Below, piece after piece: positions 46,555 to 56,057 of a stretch of 64,000 bases of DNA (its first letter is position 1; each line of letters begins with the position of its first letter). A program made the position numbers and the translations under genes. Below the pieces are notes generated by a model, which searched no databases, was not told where the DNA came from, and saw nothing but the letters and a program-made list of their open reading frames with translations. This DNA comes from Acidobacteriota bacterium (GTDB taxonomy: Bacteria > Acidobacteriota > Terriglobia > Acidiferrales > UBA7541): positions 1 through 64,000 of the forward strand of contig JABCZG010000016.1 of assembly GCA_013289835.1 (NCBI GenBank), given 5' to 3'.

Positions 46555-46570
46555 GAGACCGAGCGGTCTC
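46555..46570. promoter_or_regulatory. 7-bp palindrome gagaccg-ag-cggtctc
   Basis: Perfect inverted repeat with the same 2-bp centre (ag), 29 bp upstream of the efflux pump start. Half-sites share the GACC word with the other two palindromes of this locus. Confidence 0.65.
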
Positions 46571-46598
46571 TTAGTGCATCCAAGAAACCAGGCATGGT

Positions 46599-48209
46599 AT
46601 GAGCGCTACCACCGGTTCCATCCCGTTCCCGAATGTGGCCGCAGCACGGCCCGCGATCAATCCATGGATCATCGCCGTCACCGTCACCCTGGCGACCTTC
46701 ATGGAACTGCTCGACACGGCCATCGCCAATGTGGCCCTGCCGCATATTGCCGGCGGCCTCGCTGTCAGCTATGACGAAAGCACCTGGGTCCTGACAAGCT
46801 ACCTGGTATCGAATGCCGTCGTACTTCCGCTTTCTGCATGGCTAAGCCGCGTCTTCGGCCGCAAACGCTACTACATGCTTTGTGTCGTCCTCTTCACGGT
46901 GAGCTCGCTGCTGTGCGGGCTCGCTCCCTCGCTGGCCTTGCTCATTTTTTTTCGTGTTTTGCAGGGCGTCGGAGGCGGTGGCCTCGCTCCAGTGGAGCAG
47001 GCCATTCTCGTGGACACATTCCCCGCGCAGAAACGGCCTGCGGCATTTGCTCTTTACAGTATGGCTATCGTCACTGCGCCCGTGATCGGTCCGCCGCTCG
47101 GCGGGTGGATTACCGACAACTGGAGCTGGCGGTGGATCTTTTTCATCAACATTCCTATCGGAATTGTGTCTCTGCTTTTGACCAACCGGCTCGTTTCCGA
47201 TCCTCCCGAGTTCACCCGCGAAGTCGAGGCCGCGCGCAAAGGTGGCAAGCTCCGTATTGATGGGCTCGGCATTGTCCTCGTGGCCCTCGGCTTCGCGTGT
47301 CTCGAAGTTGTCCTCGATCGCGGCCAGACGCTGGATTGGTTCGAGAGCGGCTTCATTGTTTCGTTCTTTTCGATTGCGGTTGTGGCGCTGATTGCAGCCG
47401 CGTTTTGGGAATGGCGCCACCCGGATCCCGTCGTGGAGATTCGCCTGCTCGCAGACCGCAATTTTGCCATCGCGAATGTTTACTACTTCCTTTTTGGCTT
47501 TGCCCTGTTCGGCTCGACAGTGTTGGTTCCCCAGATGCTCCAGAGCCTGTTCGGCTATACCGCCACCGATGCAGGGCTCGTTCTTGGCCCTGGTGCCTTC
47601 GTCATCGTAGCTCTGGCTCCGTTGATCGTGAAAATCCTGCCAAAAGTTGGAATCAAGCCGCTCATTTTCACCGGATACATTATCTTTGCCATTGCCATGT
47701 GGCGCTTCGCCAGCATGGATCTCGGTGCAGACTACAAACACATTGCCCTTACCCGCGCGCTCCAGGGACTCGGGATTGCCCCGCTATTTGTGCCGGTGAG
47801 CCAGTTGGCCTATTCCTTCTTGCCAAAAAATAAAAACAACAAGGCTTCGAGTCTTACCAACTTGTTTCGGAATCAGGGTGGCAGCGTTGGCATTGCATTC
47901 GTTACGACCGTTCTTGCTCGGCGAACGCAGTACCACCAGTCCGTTCTGGTTGCTCACGCCACTCCACTCCATCAGCGCTATCGGGAGACACTCGCCACCT
48001 TGACGCGATATTTCGCGACGCATGGTTTCACGGCCCCGGACGCGGCCCTGCATGCGAAAGCACAGCTGGCGCGAATGATTCAGCAGCAGGCGGCATTCCT
48101 TGGCTTTCTCGATTGTTTCTGGCTGCTGGGCTGCGCCTGCTTGATCGGAGCGCCTTTGGTTTTCTTAACACGCAAATTCAGGTCGGGCGGTCCCGGAGCC
48201 GCGCACTAA
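46599..48209 (+). CDS. DHA2-type MFS multidrug efflux transporter (EmrB/QacA)
   Basis: 536 residues with 14 expected membrane helices. It begins with PWIIAVTVTLATFMELLDTA and IANVALPHIAGGLAVSYDES (motif D1) and has motif A LSRVFGRKRYY and motif C APVIGPPLGGWITDNWSWRW, all markers of the EmrB/QacA group. It exports drugs or toxic compounds by proton antiport. The adjacent TetR and palindromes suggest substrate-induced expression. No EmrA-type adaptor lies next to it. Confidence 0.94.
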   Translation: MSATTGSIPFPNVAAARPAINPWIIAVTVTLATFMELLDTAIANVALPHIAGGLAVSYDESTWVLTSYLVSNAVVLPLSAWLSRVFGRKRYYMLCVVLFTVSSLLCGLAPSLALLIFFRVLQGVGGGGLAPVEQAILVDTFPAQKRPAAFALYSMAIVTAPVIGPPLGGWITDNWSWRWIFFINIPIGIVSLLLTNRLVSDPPEFTREVEAARKGGKLRIDGLGIVLVALGFACLEVVLDRGQTLDWFESGFIVSFFSIAVVALIAAAFWEWRHPDPVVEIRLLADRNFAIANVYYFLFGFALFGSTVLVPQMLQSLFGYTATDAGLVLGPGAFVIVALAPLIVKILPKVGIKPLIFTGYIIFAIAMWRFASMDLGADYKHIALTRALQGLGIAPLFVPVSQLAYSFLPKNKNNKASSLTNLFRNQGGSVGIAFVTTVLARRTQYHQSVLVAHATPLHQRYRETLATLTRYFATHGFTAPDAALHAKAQLARMIQQQAAFLGFLDCFWLLGCACLIGAPLVFLTRKFRSGGPGAAH

Positions 48210-48276
48210 ATACCGAGCATCAGTGAAAGCATTGTTCTACGTTCCTGCGGACAATCGAAACGTTTGTGCACCGAAC

Positions 48277-50931
48277 TCACTTTTTCGTCCGGTCTCGGCC
48301 CTTGCTGGCTCCTGTAAAGTGGATGGCAATCGTCCCAGAAGCGTAGGACTCGGCGCCGTTTTTCGGGAGTTCGAGCGTCAATGCAGACCTGCCATCGGGG
48401 GTTTTCGAAAGCTTTGCTCCATCGACGGATGCAATCTGACCCGCGTTCCAGACAGACAGATTATACTGGCCGCCTGCGAGCCCGGACGCATCGATCGTCA
48501 GGCGGTCCCGCGCCGGCGTCCACGTTTCGGAGAGAATGCGCAAGCCTTGCGAGGTCGCTCCGATGCTTGGCAACTTTCCGGCATAGCTGAAGCCAAAATC
48601 GTCTTGGACGCGGATCCGTAGTGAATTCTTTCCTCCCGCGACGGCAATTCGAACGACAACGTGCTGGTCCGCATCACTCGCCTGCACTTTGAAAGGCACC
48701 GCATGTCCGTTGAATTCCGCAGCGAGAACTTTCGCGCGAAAGCTCACTGCCGGCTGAAACTCGATGGTGCGCGGCACTTCCCCTGACGTTTTCACTTCCA
48801 GAGTGATTCCTCCCAGATCTTTCGCGTACCGCAAATCCATTTTCGCTGCACCGACTGGAACGTTTCGAATTGCAAACGAAGTCCAATCCGCCGGAACATG
48901 CGGCGCAAACGTCAGCGTTCCTGTCGTGGCGTCCGTTTCCAATCCCAACATTCCGCGCAGCACCGGGCTTACGACCATGGCGGCCGACCAGATCTGATGC
49001 GGGGAACTCGTTGAAAGCGACTGATAGTACGCGCCGGAGAGGACTTCCGTCACATGCCCCAGCGAGCCGTCGAACGCGAGCAACGCATTGGCCCGCAGAT
49101 TCGCGTACGCAGGATGCTCCCGGTGATAGCGATACTCGCCGACCGCCGCCCACCCTGTGAACAGCGGCCAAACCGATCCAAAGTGATAGCCGCCTCCACT
49201 AAACAGCGGCGAGCGATTCGAAATGATCCGCATCCCCCAATCCGTTTGTTGATCCAAATCTGCAAGCTGCGTGATCATTTCGTCCGCTTTGCTCTCGTCG
49301 AGCAATCCAAACCACATCGGCACCGTTGCCAGCACGCTCGGCTCATCCACTTGACGATTGTCTTTGCCGAGCGCAAACGCGAATCTCTTTTTGTCCGCGA
49401 TCCAGAACGCTCCATTCATCAGCGGCTTCTGCTGTTCGAAATTCTTGGCGAGCTCCTTGCTGACTTCCTCTTTTCCGACCAAGCGCGCCAGATTCGAAAG
49501 CGCCCGCAGCGCCTCAATTCCCAATCCCGTTTGATACAACTCCGTTTTCACCGGCAGCAGCGGCCCGCCTTCCACCCAGCCATGCCCGATCCCAAAATTT
49601 TTCGGAAATCCCCGCTCGTCATACGTCGACCGCAAGAACTCGTACGCCTTCCACAAACTCTCCCACTTTTCCCTTGCAAACGCCGCGTCCCCGCTCTGCA
49701 TCGCGTAGTCGTTCATCGCGATGATGTACAGCGGTGTCGCATCGGCCGAAGCGTACGGATACGGATAGTCCTTGAACCAATTTACAAAACTCGCACCCTG
49801 CGAAATCTCGTGCGGAATCTTGCCGTCTTCTCTTTGAAATTTCCCGATCAACTCCAACGCTGTCCGCGCCGTCGAAAAATCTCCTTCCGCATTCAGCGCG
49901 AACGAAGTCCAAAACGAATCGCGCCCGAAAAACCAAGCAAACCCCGGTCGCTGGCTCTCGCCCGACGTGCGATATCCCGCCACCAGCCCGGTGCCTAAAG
50001 TTGGATTCGTCACCACTCCCTGCAACACACTCACACGCGCCCAGTCGTACGCTTGCTGGAGCTGCGCGTCCGGAAGTTCCACGCTCACCGTCCGCCGCAA
50101 ATAGTCCCGATAGTATTCTGCGGACTCCCGCCACAAATCCGCATACGAAGAGAGCAAATGCTGATACGTATTTTCCGCGGCCGCTCGCCCTTCCAGCGAT
50201 CCCGCGATCACAATCAACTTCGTCTCTTTGCCCCTCGCCGTCACCCCCAGCCGGAACGAACACTCCTGCGACTCCGAATAATTCGTCTGATATTCCGAAT
50301 GAGGATCCGCCGCCGTCGGCGAGCCCACCAGCGCCGAGAATTTTCTTTGCTCCTCGCCAAAATAAAACGCGCGCCGTTCCGCGCTCCAATCCAAATACGT
50401 CGCCCCCAGCGCCGCCGGCCATTCCAACTGAAAATCGCGATGAAAATCCGCCTCGATCTCCACCGGCGTTTCCGTTTCCACATCCAGCAAAATCACCGCG
50501 CCTTGTTCCCGTACCGGCACAAAAAAAGTCTCCCGCACCGTGAAGGTGTCCCCCGCATAGAGGATCGTCGCCGATTCCGGCCGTACCGTCACCGTCCGCG
50601 CCAGCGCCTCCGCCGGAAGCACCCGCCCTTCTGTATGAAACTTCAGATGAAACTCGCGGAAAATCTTTAGCGGATAAACCCACGCTTCCATTCGCCCCGT
50701 TTCATTTCCCAGCAGCCCCGCGCGCGTCCCCGTCACCGGCAAAAATTCCCACGGCCGCACCGTTCGCGTAAGCTCCAGCTGTTCCGGCGCTTTCTCCATC
50801 TGCTGCCCGAAAGCCGTAGGTACGCAAATTCCCGCGCCCAGCGCAGCCGCTGCGGATGCACCGCACAAACTCATCCACAGCCGCCAATTTCGCTTTCGGG
50901 ATGAAGTGGGAATTTCTTGCAAGAAGTTCAT
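48277..50931 (-). CDS. Secreted glycogen-debranching-like (alpha/alpha)6-barrel glycosidase
   Basis: 884 residues from ATG 50931, chosen because a signal peptide follows (LCGASAAAALGAGICVPTAF). An N-terminal beta domain (about 30-280) precedes an (alpha/alpha)6 barrel with RPGFAWFFGRDSFWTSFALN, ADATPLYIIAMNDYAM, GIGHGWVEGGPLLPVKTELY and HFGSVWPLFTGWAAVGEYRY, the pattern of amylo-alpha-1,6-glucosidases and relatives (GH63/GH133-like). The C-terminal 180 residues are beta-rich. Acidic catalytic residues cannot be fixed with confidence. Divergent from the ASPIC gene at 51039. Confidence 0.78.
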   Translation of the reverse strand: MNFLQEIPTSSRKRNWRLWMSLCGASAAAALGAGICVPTAFGQQMEKAPEQLELTRTVRPWEFLPVTGTRAGLLGNETGRMEAWVYPLKIFREFHLKFHTEGRVLPAEALARTVTVRPESATILYAGDTFTVRETFFVPVREQGAVILLDVETETPVEIEADFHRDFQLEWPAALGATYLDWSAERRAFYFGEEQRKFSALVGSPTAADPHSEYQTNYSESQECSFRLGVTARGKETKLIVIAGSLEGRAAAENTYQHLLSSYADLWRESAEYYRDYLRRTVSVELPDAQLQQAYDWARVSVLQGVVTNPTLGTGLVAGYRTSGESQRPGFAWFFGRDSFWTSFALNAEGDFSTARTALELIGKFQREDGKIPHEISQGASFVNWFKDYPYPYASADATPLYIIAMNDYAMQSGDAAFAREKWESLWKAYEFLRSTYDERGFPKNFGIGHGWVEGGPLLPVKTELYQTGLGIEALRALSNLARLVGKEEVSKELAKNFEQQKPLMNGAFWIADKKRFAFALGKDNRQVDEPSVLATVPMWFGLLDESKADEMITQLADLDQQTDWGMRIISNRSPLFSGGGYHFGSVWPLFTGWAAVGEYRYHREHPAYANLRANALLAFDGSLGHVTEVLSGAYYQSLSTSSPHQIWSAAMVVSPVLRGMLGLETDATTGTLTFAPHVPADWTSFAIRNVPVGAAKMDLRYAKDLGGITLEVKTSGEVPRTIEFQPAVSFRAKVLAAEFNGHAVPFKVQASDADQHVVVRIAVAGGKNSLRIRVQDDFGFSYAGKLPSIGATSQGLRILSETWTPARDRLTIDASGLAGGQYNLSVWNAGQIASVDGAKLSKTPDGRSALTLELPKNGAESYASGTIAIHFTGASKGRDRTKK

Positions 50932-51038
50932 TCGAATGGCCGCCGCTGCGTCGTTTGCTTGCAATGCCTCGTTGGCCTGACTATAAAGGAAAGCGCCGGA
51001 TTCTAGCACGAGCCTCGCAACGAAAGGTATCGCTTCTT

Positions 51039-52871
51039 TTGCCTCCAACGCGCCGCGCATTTCTCCAATCGCTCAGCCGCTCCGCCCTTGTGCTCCCGTT
51101 CGAAAAAATCCTCTCCCTCGCGCTGCCCAAAAAATGGCTGCCCGCGTTCCAATCTGCAATAGCAGCGCCACAACAATCCGCTGTCCCTACTCCCGCCACC
51201 GATCTCGGCATCACCTTCCTCAACGTTGCCCGCGAATCCGGCCTCAACGCCAAAACCATCTTCGGCGGCCAGCACAAAAACAAATATCTCCTCGAAACCA
51301 CCGGCTGCGGCGTCGCCTTCTACGACTACGACAACGACGGCTGGCTCGACATTTTTCTCGTCAACGGCTCGCGCCTCGAAGGCTTCCCCGCCGGCCAGGA
51401 GCCCACCTCGCATCTCTTCAAAAATAATCGCGACGGCACTTTCACCGATGTCACCGCCAAAGCCGGCCTCGCGCACTCCGGCTGGGGACAGGGCGTCTGC
51501 GTCGGCGATTACGACAACGACGGTTTCGACGATCTCTTCGTCACCTACTTCGGCAAAAATGTTCTCTATCACAACAATGGCAACGGCACCTTCACCGACG
51601 TCAGCGAAAAATCCGGCGTCGCCGCCACCGGCAAGCGCTGGAACACCGGCTGTGCCTTCGTGGACTACGATCGCGACGGCCATCTCGATCTCTTCGTCGC
51701 CAATTACATCGACCTCGACCTGAAAACCGCGCCCGTCCCCGAATCCGGCCCCTGCCTTTACAAAGGCGTCATGGTCGCCTGCGGCCCTCCCGGCCTGCTC
51801 GGCGGAAAAAATATTCTCTATCACAACAACGGCAACGGCACCTTCACCGACGTCACTGAAAAATCCGGCATCCTCAACGCCAACGGCACCTACGGCCTCG
51901 GCGTCCTCACCGCCGATCTCGACAATGACGGCTGGCCGGACATTTACGTCGCCAACGATTCCACCGCCAGCGCGCTCTACCAAAACAAAAAAAACGGCAC
52001 CTTCGTGGACATCGCCCTCGAAGCCGGCTGCGCGCTCAGCGCCGACGGCAAGCCCCAGGCCGGTATGGGCATCTCCGCCGCTGACTACGATCTCGACGGC
52101 AATCTCGATCTCGTCAAAACCAATTTTGCCGGCGACACCCCTTCGCTCTACCACAATCTCGGCGGCGCGAATTTCGAGGACGCCACCTACCAGGCCGGCC
52201 TCGGTAAGCACACGCAGTATCTCGGCTGGGGCTGCGGTTTTTTTGATATGGACAACGACGGCTGGCCGGACATCCTCATCTGCAACGGCCACGTCTATCC
52301 CGAGGTCGAGCAGCTCAAGACCGAAGCCGGCTACCCGCAGCGCAAGCTGCTCTACAAAAATCTGCGCAACGGCCGCTTCGACGACGTTTCCTACGACGCC
52401 GGCCCCGGCATCTCCACGCCCGTCGCCGCGCGCGGCTGCGCCTTCGGCGACTTCGACAACGACGGCAACCTCGACGTCGTTGTCAACACCGTCAACGATT
52501 TCCCCCAGCTCCTCCGCTGCGATTCCCGCACTGGCAACAACTGGATCAAGATCAAAACCATCGGCACAAAATCCAATCGCAGCGGCATCGGCGCGCGCCT
52601 CAAGTGCGTCACCCACGTGCCCGGCGAAAAAAATCCCCATTCGCAAATCGACGAAGTCCGCAGCGGCGGTGGCTATTTCTCCCAAAACGACCTGCGCGTC
52701 CACTTCGGCCTCGGCAAAGCCGAAAAAGTCGACCTCCTAGAAATCCGCTGGCCCAGCGGCCTAGTCGAAACCCTCAAAGACCTCAAGCCCAACCAAGTCC
52801 TCTTCGTAAAAGAAGGCCAAGGCCTCCTCCGCACCCAGCGATTCCCTTCACCTAACTCAAAGAAACCGTAG
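51039..52871 (+). CDS. Secreted FG-GAP/ASPIC-UnbV (CRTAC1-like) protein
   Basis: 610 residues from TTG 51039, chosen because gaaaggt lies about 10 bp upstream, a twin-arginine signal follows (PPTRRAFLQSLSRSALVLPF), the length matches the 600-residue paralogue at 54144 and it avoids overlap with the divergent glycosidase. FG-GAP/VCBS repeats occur through the protein (FYDYDNDGWLDIFLVNG, GDYDNDGFDDLFVTYFGKNV, FVDYDRDGHLDLFVANY), each with DxDxDG calcium loops. The C-terminal ASPIC/UnbV domain contains FGLGKAEKVDLLEIRWPSGL. Function unknown; extracellular adhesion or carbohydrate-related roles are inferred. Confidence 0.85.
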   Translation: MPPTRRAFLQSLSRSALVLPFEKILSLALPKKWLPAFQSAIAAPQQSAVPTPATDLGITFLNVARESGLNAKTIFGGQHKNKYLLETTGCGVAFYDYDNDGWLDIFLVNGSRLEGFPAGQEPTSHLFKNNRDGTFTDVTAKAGLAHSGWGQGVCVGDYDNDGFDDLFVTYFGKNVLYHNNGNGTFTDVSEKSGVAATGKRWNTGCAFVDYDRDGHLDLFVANYIDLDLKTAPVPESGPCLYKGVMVACGPPGLLGGKNILYHNNGNGTFTDVTEKSGILNANGTYGLGVLTADLDNDGWPDIYVANDSTASALYQNKKNGTFVDIALEAGCALSADGKPQAGMGISAADYDLDGNLDLVKTNFAGDTPSLYHNLGGANFEDATYQAGLGKHTQYLGWGCGFFDMDNDGWPDILICNGHVYPEVEQLKTEAGYPQRKLLYKNLRNGRFDDVSYDAGPGISTPVAARGCAFGDFDNDGNLDVVVNTVNDFPQLLRCDSRTGNNWIKIKTIGTKSNRSGIGARLKCVTHVPGEKNPHSQIDEVRSGGGYFSQNDLRVHFGLGKAEKVDLLEIRWPSGLVETLKDLKPNQVLFVKEGQGLLRTQRFPSPNSKKP

Positions 52872-52895
52872 CGCCGCCATCTTGGCGGCGTTTTT
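52872..52895 (+). terminator. Rho-independent terminator after the ASPIC gene
   Basis: A perfect 8-bp stem (cgccgcca at 52872-52879 with tggcggcg at 52883-52890), 3-nt loop and five T. Confidence 0.75.
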
Positions 52896-52900
52896 CCTCT

Positions 52901-52926
52901 TTGTAGTGGCGAAGCTTGCTGCGCCC
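52901..52926 (+). repeat. Copy of the GTAGYGGCG palindromic repeat
   Basis: ttgtagtggcgaagcttgct then gcgccc; nearly identical in layout to 901-927 with different hairpin loop bases. A partial inverted remnant (cgtcactacaaa) is at about 52958-52969. Confidence 0.55.
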
Positions 52927-53028
52927 TCCTTCTTTTCTCTGTGCCCTTTGTGCCTTCGTCACTACAAATCAACAAAACGCGTCTTTTCAACACCTTTCGC
53001 ACTCATTCGAATGACATATGAATAAACA

Positions 53029-53057
53029 TTGACGGCTAGTGCCTTTTGTGCTATAGT
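53029..53057 (+). promoter_or_regulatory. Sigma-70-type promoter without a gene behind it
   Basis: TTGACG at 53029-53034, 17-bp spacer, TATAGT at 53052-53057. The next 385 bp to the right hold no credible coding sequence before the antitoxin gene, which runs the other way, so any transcript would be non-coding and would include the dispersed repeat at 53171-53255. Confidence 0.55.
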
Positions 53058-53170
53058 TTAGGAGTCGTTCAGCCCGGCGGAGAAAGGAGCGCCTTCCTTT
53101 GTCCGGTACCCGTTCACCCCGACCCATTCGACGGCCTCCTCGGAATCGCCAACAAATTTTCTCTCCTCCT

Positions 53171-53255
53171 TTGTTTTCATACGCTTACGAATTGCCCATT
53201 TTCTATCCCCTTTGTTTTGACATTCATCCATGCAATGGGGGGTATGGCCCCCCTC
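53171..53255 (+). repeat. Second copy of the dispersed repeat with G-tract hairpin
   Basis: Matches 6212-6298: cgaattgcccattttctatc, ccctttgttttgacattcat, then caatgggggg and gg/ccccccct forming a hairpin. A possible continuation (cttacgaaaacacgggggtg) is at 53390-53405. The rest of 52927-53445 shows no gene. Confidence 0.7.
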
Positions 53256-53445
53256 ACACGCTCCGATCTCTTCGGAGTGTCACAGCCCACTCTTCCGCGC
53301 AAAAAGCCGCATTCGCAAATCCATTGTTTTCTATGTGCTGCGCACTCTTTCATTTTCCGTATCCTGTAAGTCCTGTATTTGACACTCTTACGAAAACACG
53401 GGGGTGTATACCAACTCTTCCCAATCTGGAACTGCAGGGGCCGTC

Positions 53446-53745
53446 TCAGGCGGCTTTCTGGAATCTGATTTTGGCGGTGTAGCCGAGAGCGTAGAGGACG
53501 CGCAGCAAGAGGTCGGTGGAGATGTCCTTGGTGTTGCGATTCATGATCGCGGTAACACGAGTCCGCGACGTGCGCGCGAGGCGGGCGACTTGAGCATGCG
53601 TGAGGCTCTTGCGCTCGACGACGGCGATAATCTTTGCATTGAGGTCGCTGCGCAGAGCGATTTCCGCTCCGTCCGCAGGAGTAAGGCCCAGCGCCTTGGC
53701 AAGCTCGGCGGCAGTACGAGTGACCGTGACCTTAGACTTTTTCAT
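53446..53745 (-). CDS. higA: HigA-type XRE antitoxin
   Basis: 99 residues. A helix-turn-helix of the XRE/phage-associated type spans about 40-75 (KSLTHAQVARLARTSRTRVT, AIMNRNTKDISTDLLLRVLY). The start overlaps the toxin gene end by 14 bp, so the two are translationally coupled. It should neutralise the toxin and repress the operon. Confidence 0.83.
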   Translation of the reverse strand: MKKSKVTVTRTAAELAKALGLTPADGAEIALRSDLNAKIIAVVERKSLTHAQVARLARTSRTRVTAIMNRNTKDISTDLLLRVLYALGYTAKIRFQKAA

Positions 53746-54064
53746 GGAGCATCTCCTTCAAGCGCTTCTTTCCCAAATCCAAATCTTGCTTCGGTGTCGC
53801 CTGGCTCTTCTTCACGAACGCGTGAAAAACCAGTATCCCTCGCGGCGACAGGCTGTAATAGAAAGCGCGATAAATTCCATGCCGGTCCCGGATTCGCAGC
53901 TCCGATACGCCAGGTGCCACCGAAGGCATCGGCCGCGAGACCGGCATGCCCAGCGAAGCGCCCTTTTGGAGGTCAAAGATGGCCTTGCCAAGCTCCCGCC
54001 TGACGCCATCCGGGAACAGCCGAATAGCTGCTATGGCCGCCGGATGGAAGAGCGCAGCCTTCAC
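53732..54064 (-). CDS. higB: HigB/RelE-type toxin (Gp49-like)
   Basis: 110 residues starting at GTG 54064. Pattern FPDGVRRELGKAIFDLQKGA, VSELRIRDRHGIYRAFYYSL, GILVFHAFVKKSQATPKQDL matches phage-derived Gp49-like members of the RelE superfamily, ribosome-dependent mRNA interferases. Toxin-first order is typical of higBA. The unit sits between two ASPIC/UnbV paralogues. Confidence 0.85.
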   Translation of the reverse strand: MKAALFHPAAIAAIRLFPDGVRRELGKAIFDLQKGASLGMPVSRPMPSVAPGVSELRIRDRHGIYRAFYYSLSPRGILVFHAFVKKSQATPKQDLDLGKKRLKEMLHEKV

Positions 54065-54143
54065 GGAGGTAGTGTCTCATATCCGGGACATAGGTTCAAG
54101 AGAAGATGGGCCTCCGTCGCGCGCGATGGAATCTAGTAATTCG

Positions 54144-55946
54144 CTATTTCGATTTAGCCGGAGAGGACGCGGCACTGACCGGCGAGCCGGAGCCTTCCTT
54201 GAGCGTGTTAAAGGAATCGATGGCCGCGTTTCCAAAGCGCTCGACCAGGCCGCTGGGCCAGCGGACTTCGACCGAATCAATTTTCGTCGCGGCGCCGAGG
54301 CCGAAGTGCACGCGCATGTCGTTGTTGGAGATGTAGCTCGACCCGCTGCGCACCTCGTCCACGAAAATGCGCGCGCCGGCCTTCACCGCGATCTTGGCGC
54401 CGATGCCGTCGCGATTGGATTTGTACTTCTGTGACGCCGAGGAGGAAGAAAAAGCGCCAATCGTGCGAAACGCAATCCAATGATTGCCGTTGCGCACATC
54501 GTTGACCAAAAGAGATGGCGGAGCGTTCATGTTGCTGACCACCGCGGACATGCGCCCATCATTCCACAAATCGCCGACCGCCAGCCCGCGCGAAGAACTC
54601 ACCGTCGTGATTCCCGGTCCGGCATTGGCGGAAATATCGGTGAACGTTCCGTTGCCGTTGTTGTGATACAGAATTTTCGGCTCCCGGAAACTGCTGCCCA
54701 GGTGCTGGCTGTCCACTTCCGGATACACGTGACCATTCACCAGCAGCAGATCGGGCCAGCCGTCATTGTCGAAGTCGAAAAACATGACGCCCCAGCCGAG
54801 ATACTGAGTGTTCAAGCCGAAGCCGGCGGGAAACGTTTTGTCGTCAAACGTGCCATCGCCAACGTTGCGGTAAAGCGTGGAGGTATCATCGGAAAAATTT
54901 GTTTTGAATAGATCGAGCTTGCCGTCGCCGTCGTAGTCCGCAACGGTCGAACCCATGCCGGCCTGCTCGCGTCCGTCATCATTAAACGCCGCGCCGGAAA
55001 CGACCGCGACATCGGTGAACGTCCCGTCATGATTGTTGTGATACAGAATGCTGGCCGTGCTGTCGCACGCAACGTAAATGTCCGGCCAGCCGTCGTCGTC
55101 ATAGTCGAACGTGGAAACGCTGAAACCGTAATGCCCGTTGGTCTGGTCAATATGCGCTTTGGTGGTGACGTCCTCAAACGTGCCGTCGCCCCGGTTGTGA
55201 TACAGAATATTTTTCCCCCACGGCAATCCGCGCGGGCCGCACATCACGGGAACGCCCTTCCACATGCACGAAGGCCGTTCACCGGGAGCCAGGGAGGTAG
55301 CCGAATCGTAGTCCACGTAGTTGGCGACCATTAGATCCAGTTTGCCGTCGCGGTCATAATCCACGAACGCGCAACCCGTGCCCCACGCTTTGCCGCTGCC
55401 GGCGACATGCGCTTTTTCGCTGACGTCCGTGAACGTGCCGTCGCCATTGTTGTGGTACAAAACATTTTTGCCGTAGTAGGTCACGTACAGATCTTCGAAG
55501 CCGTCGTTGTCATAATCACCGACACACACGCCCTGTCCCCATCCGGTGTGAGCAAGTCCGGCTTTTTCGGTCACGTCAGTAAATGTGCCGTCGTGATTGT
55601 TGTGATAAAGGTGGCTGGTTGGAGTTTTGTTGGAAGGGAGGGGCTGCAGCGTGGTGCCGTTCACGACGAAAATATCCGGCCAGCCGTCGTTGTCGTAATC
55701 GAAGATGGCCACGCCGGTGCCCGTCGTTTCGATAATGTATTTTTTCGTGTTCTCGCCGCCGAAAATCACCGGTGCGGTGAGTCCGGCTTTTTGCGCGACG
55801 TCCGTAAAATGCGCGAGTGGCGCGGCGTTTGTAGATTTTAAAAGATCGGAACCTGCATCTTGCGGAGCGGCGAAATGCAGAGACAGCCAGGCAAGCGGCC
55901 CCAACAAACCGAGAACCCGAGGAAAGGAGAAAGGGAAAGTCATCAA
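54144..55946 (-). CDS. Secreted FG-GAP/ASPIC-UnbV (CRTAC1-like) protein, paralogue
   Basis: 600 residues with a signal peptide (FPRVLGLLGPLAWLSLHFAA). FG-GAP repeats (IFDYDNDGWPDIFVVNG, GDYDNDGFEDLYVTYYGKNV, FVDYDRDGKLDLMVANY) run nearly as in the copy at 51039, and the ASPIC/UnbV end is HFGLGAATKIDSVEVRWPSG. It is divergent from the large TPR gene, and ASPIC-TPR pairing is frequent in Acidobacteriota as I recall. Function unknown. Confidence 0.9.
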   Translation of the reverse strand: MMTFPFSFPRVLGLLGPLAWLSLHFAAPQDAGSDLLKSTNAAPLAHFTDVAQKAGLTAPVIFGGENTKKYIIETTGTGVAIFDYDNDGWPDIFVVNGTTLQPLPSNKTPTSHLYHNNHDGTFTDVTEKAGLAHTGWGQGVCVGDYDNDGFEDLYVTYYGKNVLYHNNGDGTFTDVSEKAHVAGSGKAWGTGCAFVDYDRDGKLDLMVANYVDYDSATSLAPGERPSCMWKGVPVMCGPRGLPWGKNILYHNRGDGTFEDVTTKAHIDQTNGHYGFSVSTFDYDDDGWPDIYVACDSTASILYHNNHDGTFTDVAVVSGAAFNDDGREQAGMGSTVADYDGDGKLDLFKTNFSDDTSTLYRNVGDGTFDDKTFPAGFGLNTQYLGWGVMFFDFDNDGWPDLLLVNGHVYPEVDSQHLGSSFREPKILYHNNGNGTFTDISANAGPGITTVSSSRGLAVGDLWNDGRMSAVVSNMNAPPSLLVNDVRNGNHWIAFRTIGAFSSSSASQKYKSNRDGIGAKIAVKAGARIFVDEVRSGSSYISNNDMRVHFGLGAATKIDSVEVRWPSGLVERFGNAAIDSFNTLKEGSGSPVSAASSPAKSK

Positions 55947-56057
55947 TCTTAAATCATACTAAAGTCCGCGCTCGCGCCGGTCAACCAAGCGGCGAGGCCG
56001 CGGCGCGAATCCGGCGGGCGCGAGGCACGCACGCAAACATGCTAGTATTTTTGCTGA

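Noticed and set aside
51003..52703. 566-codon open frame opposite the first ASPIC/UnbV gene
   Set aside because: Shadow caused by repeated GC-rich DxDxDG codons; the product is Val/Ala/Glu repeats with no family features.
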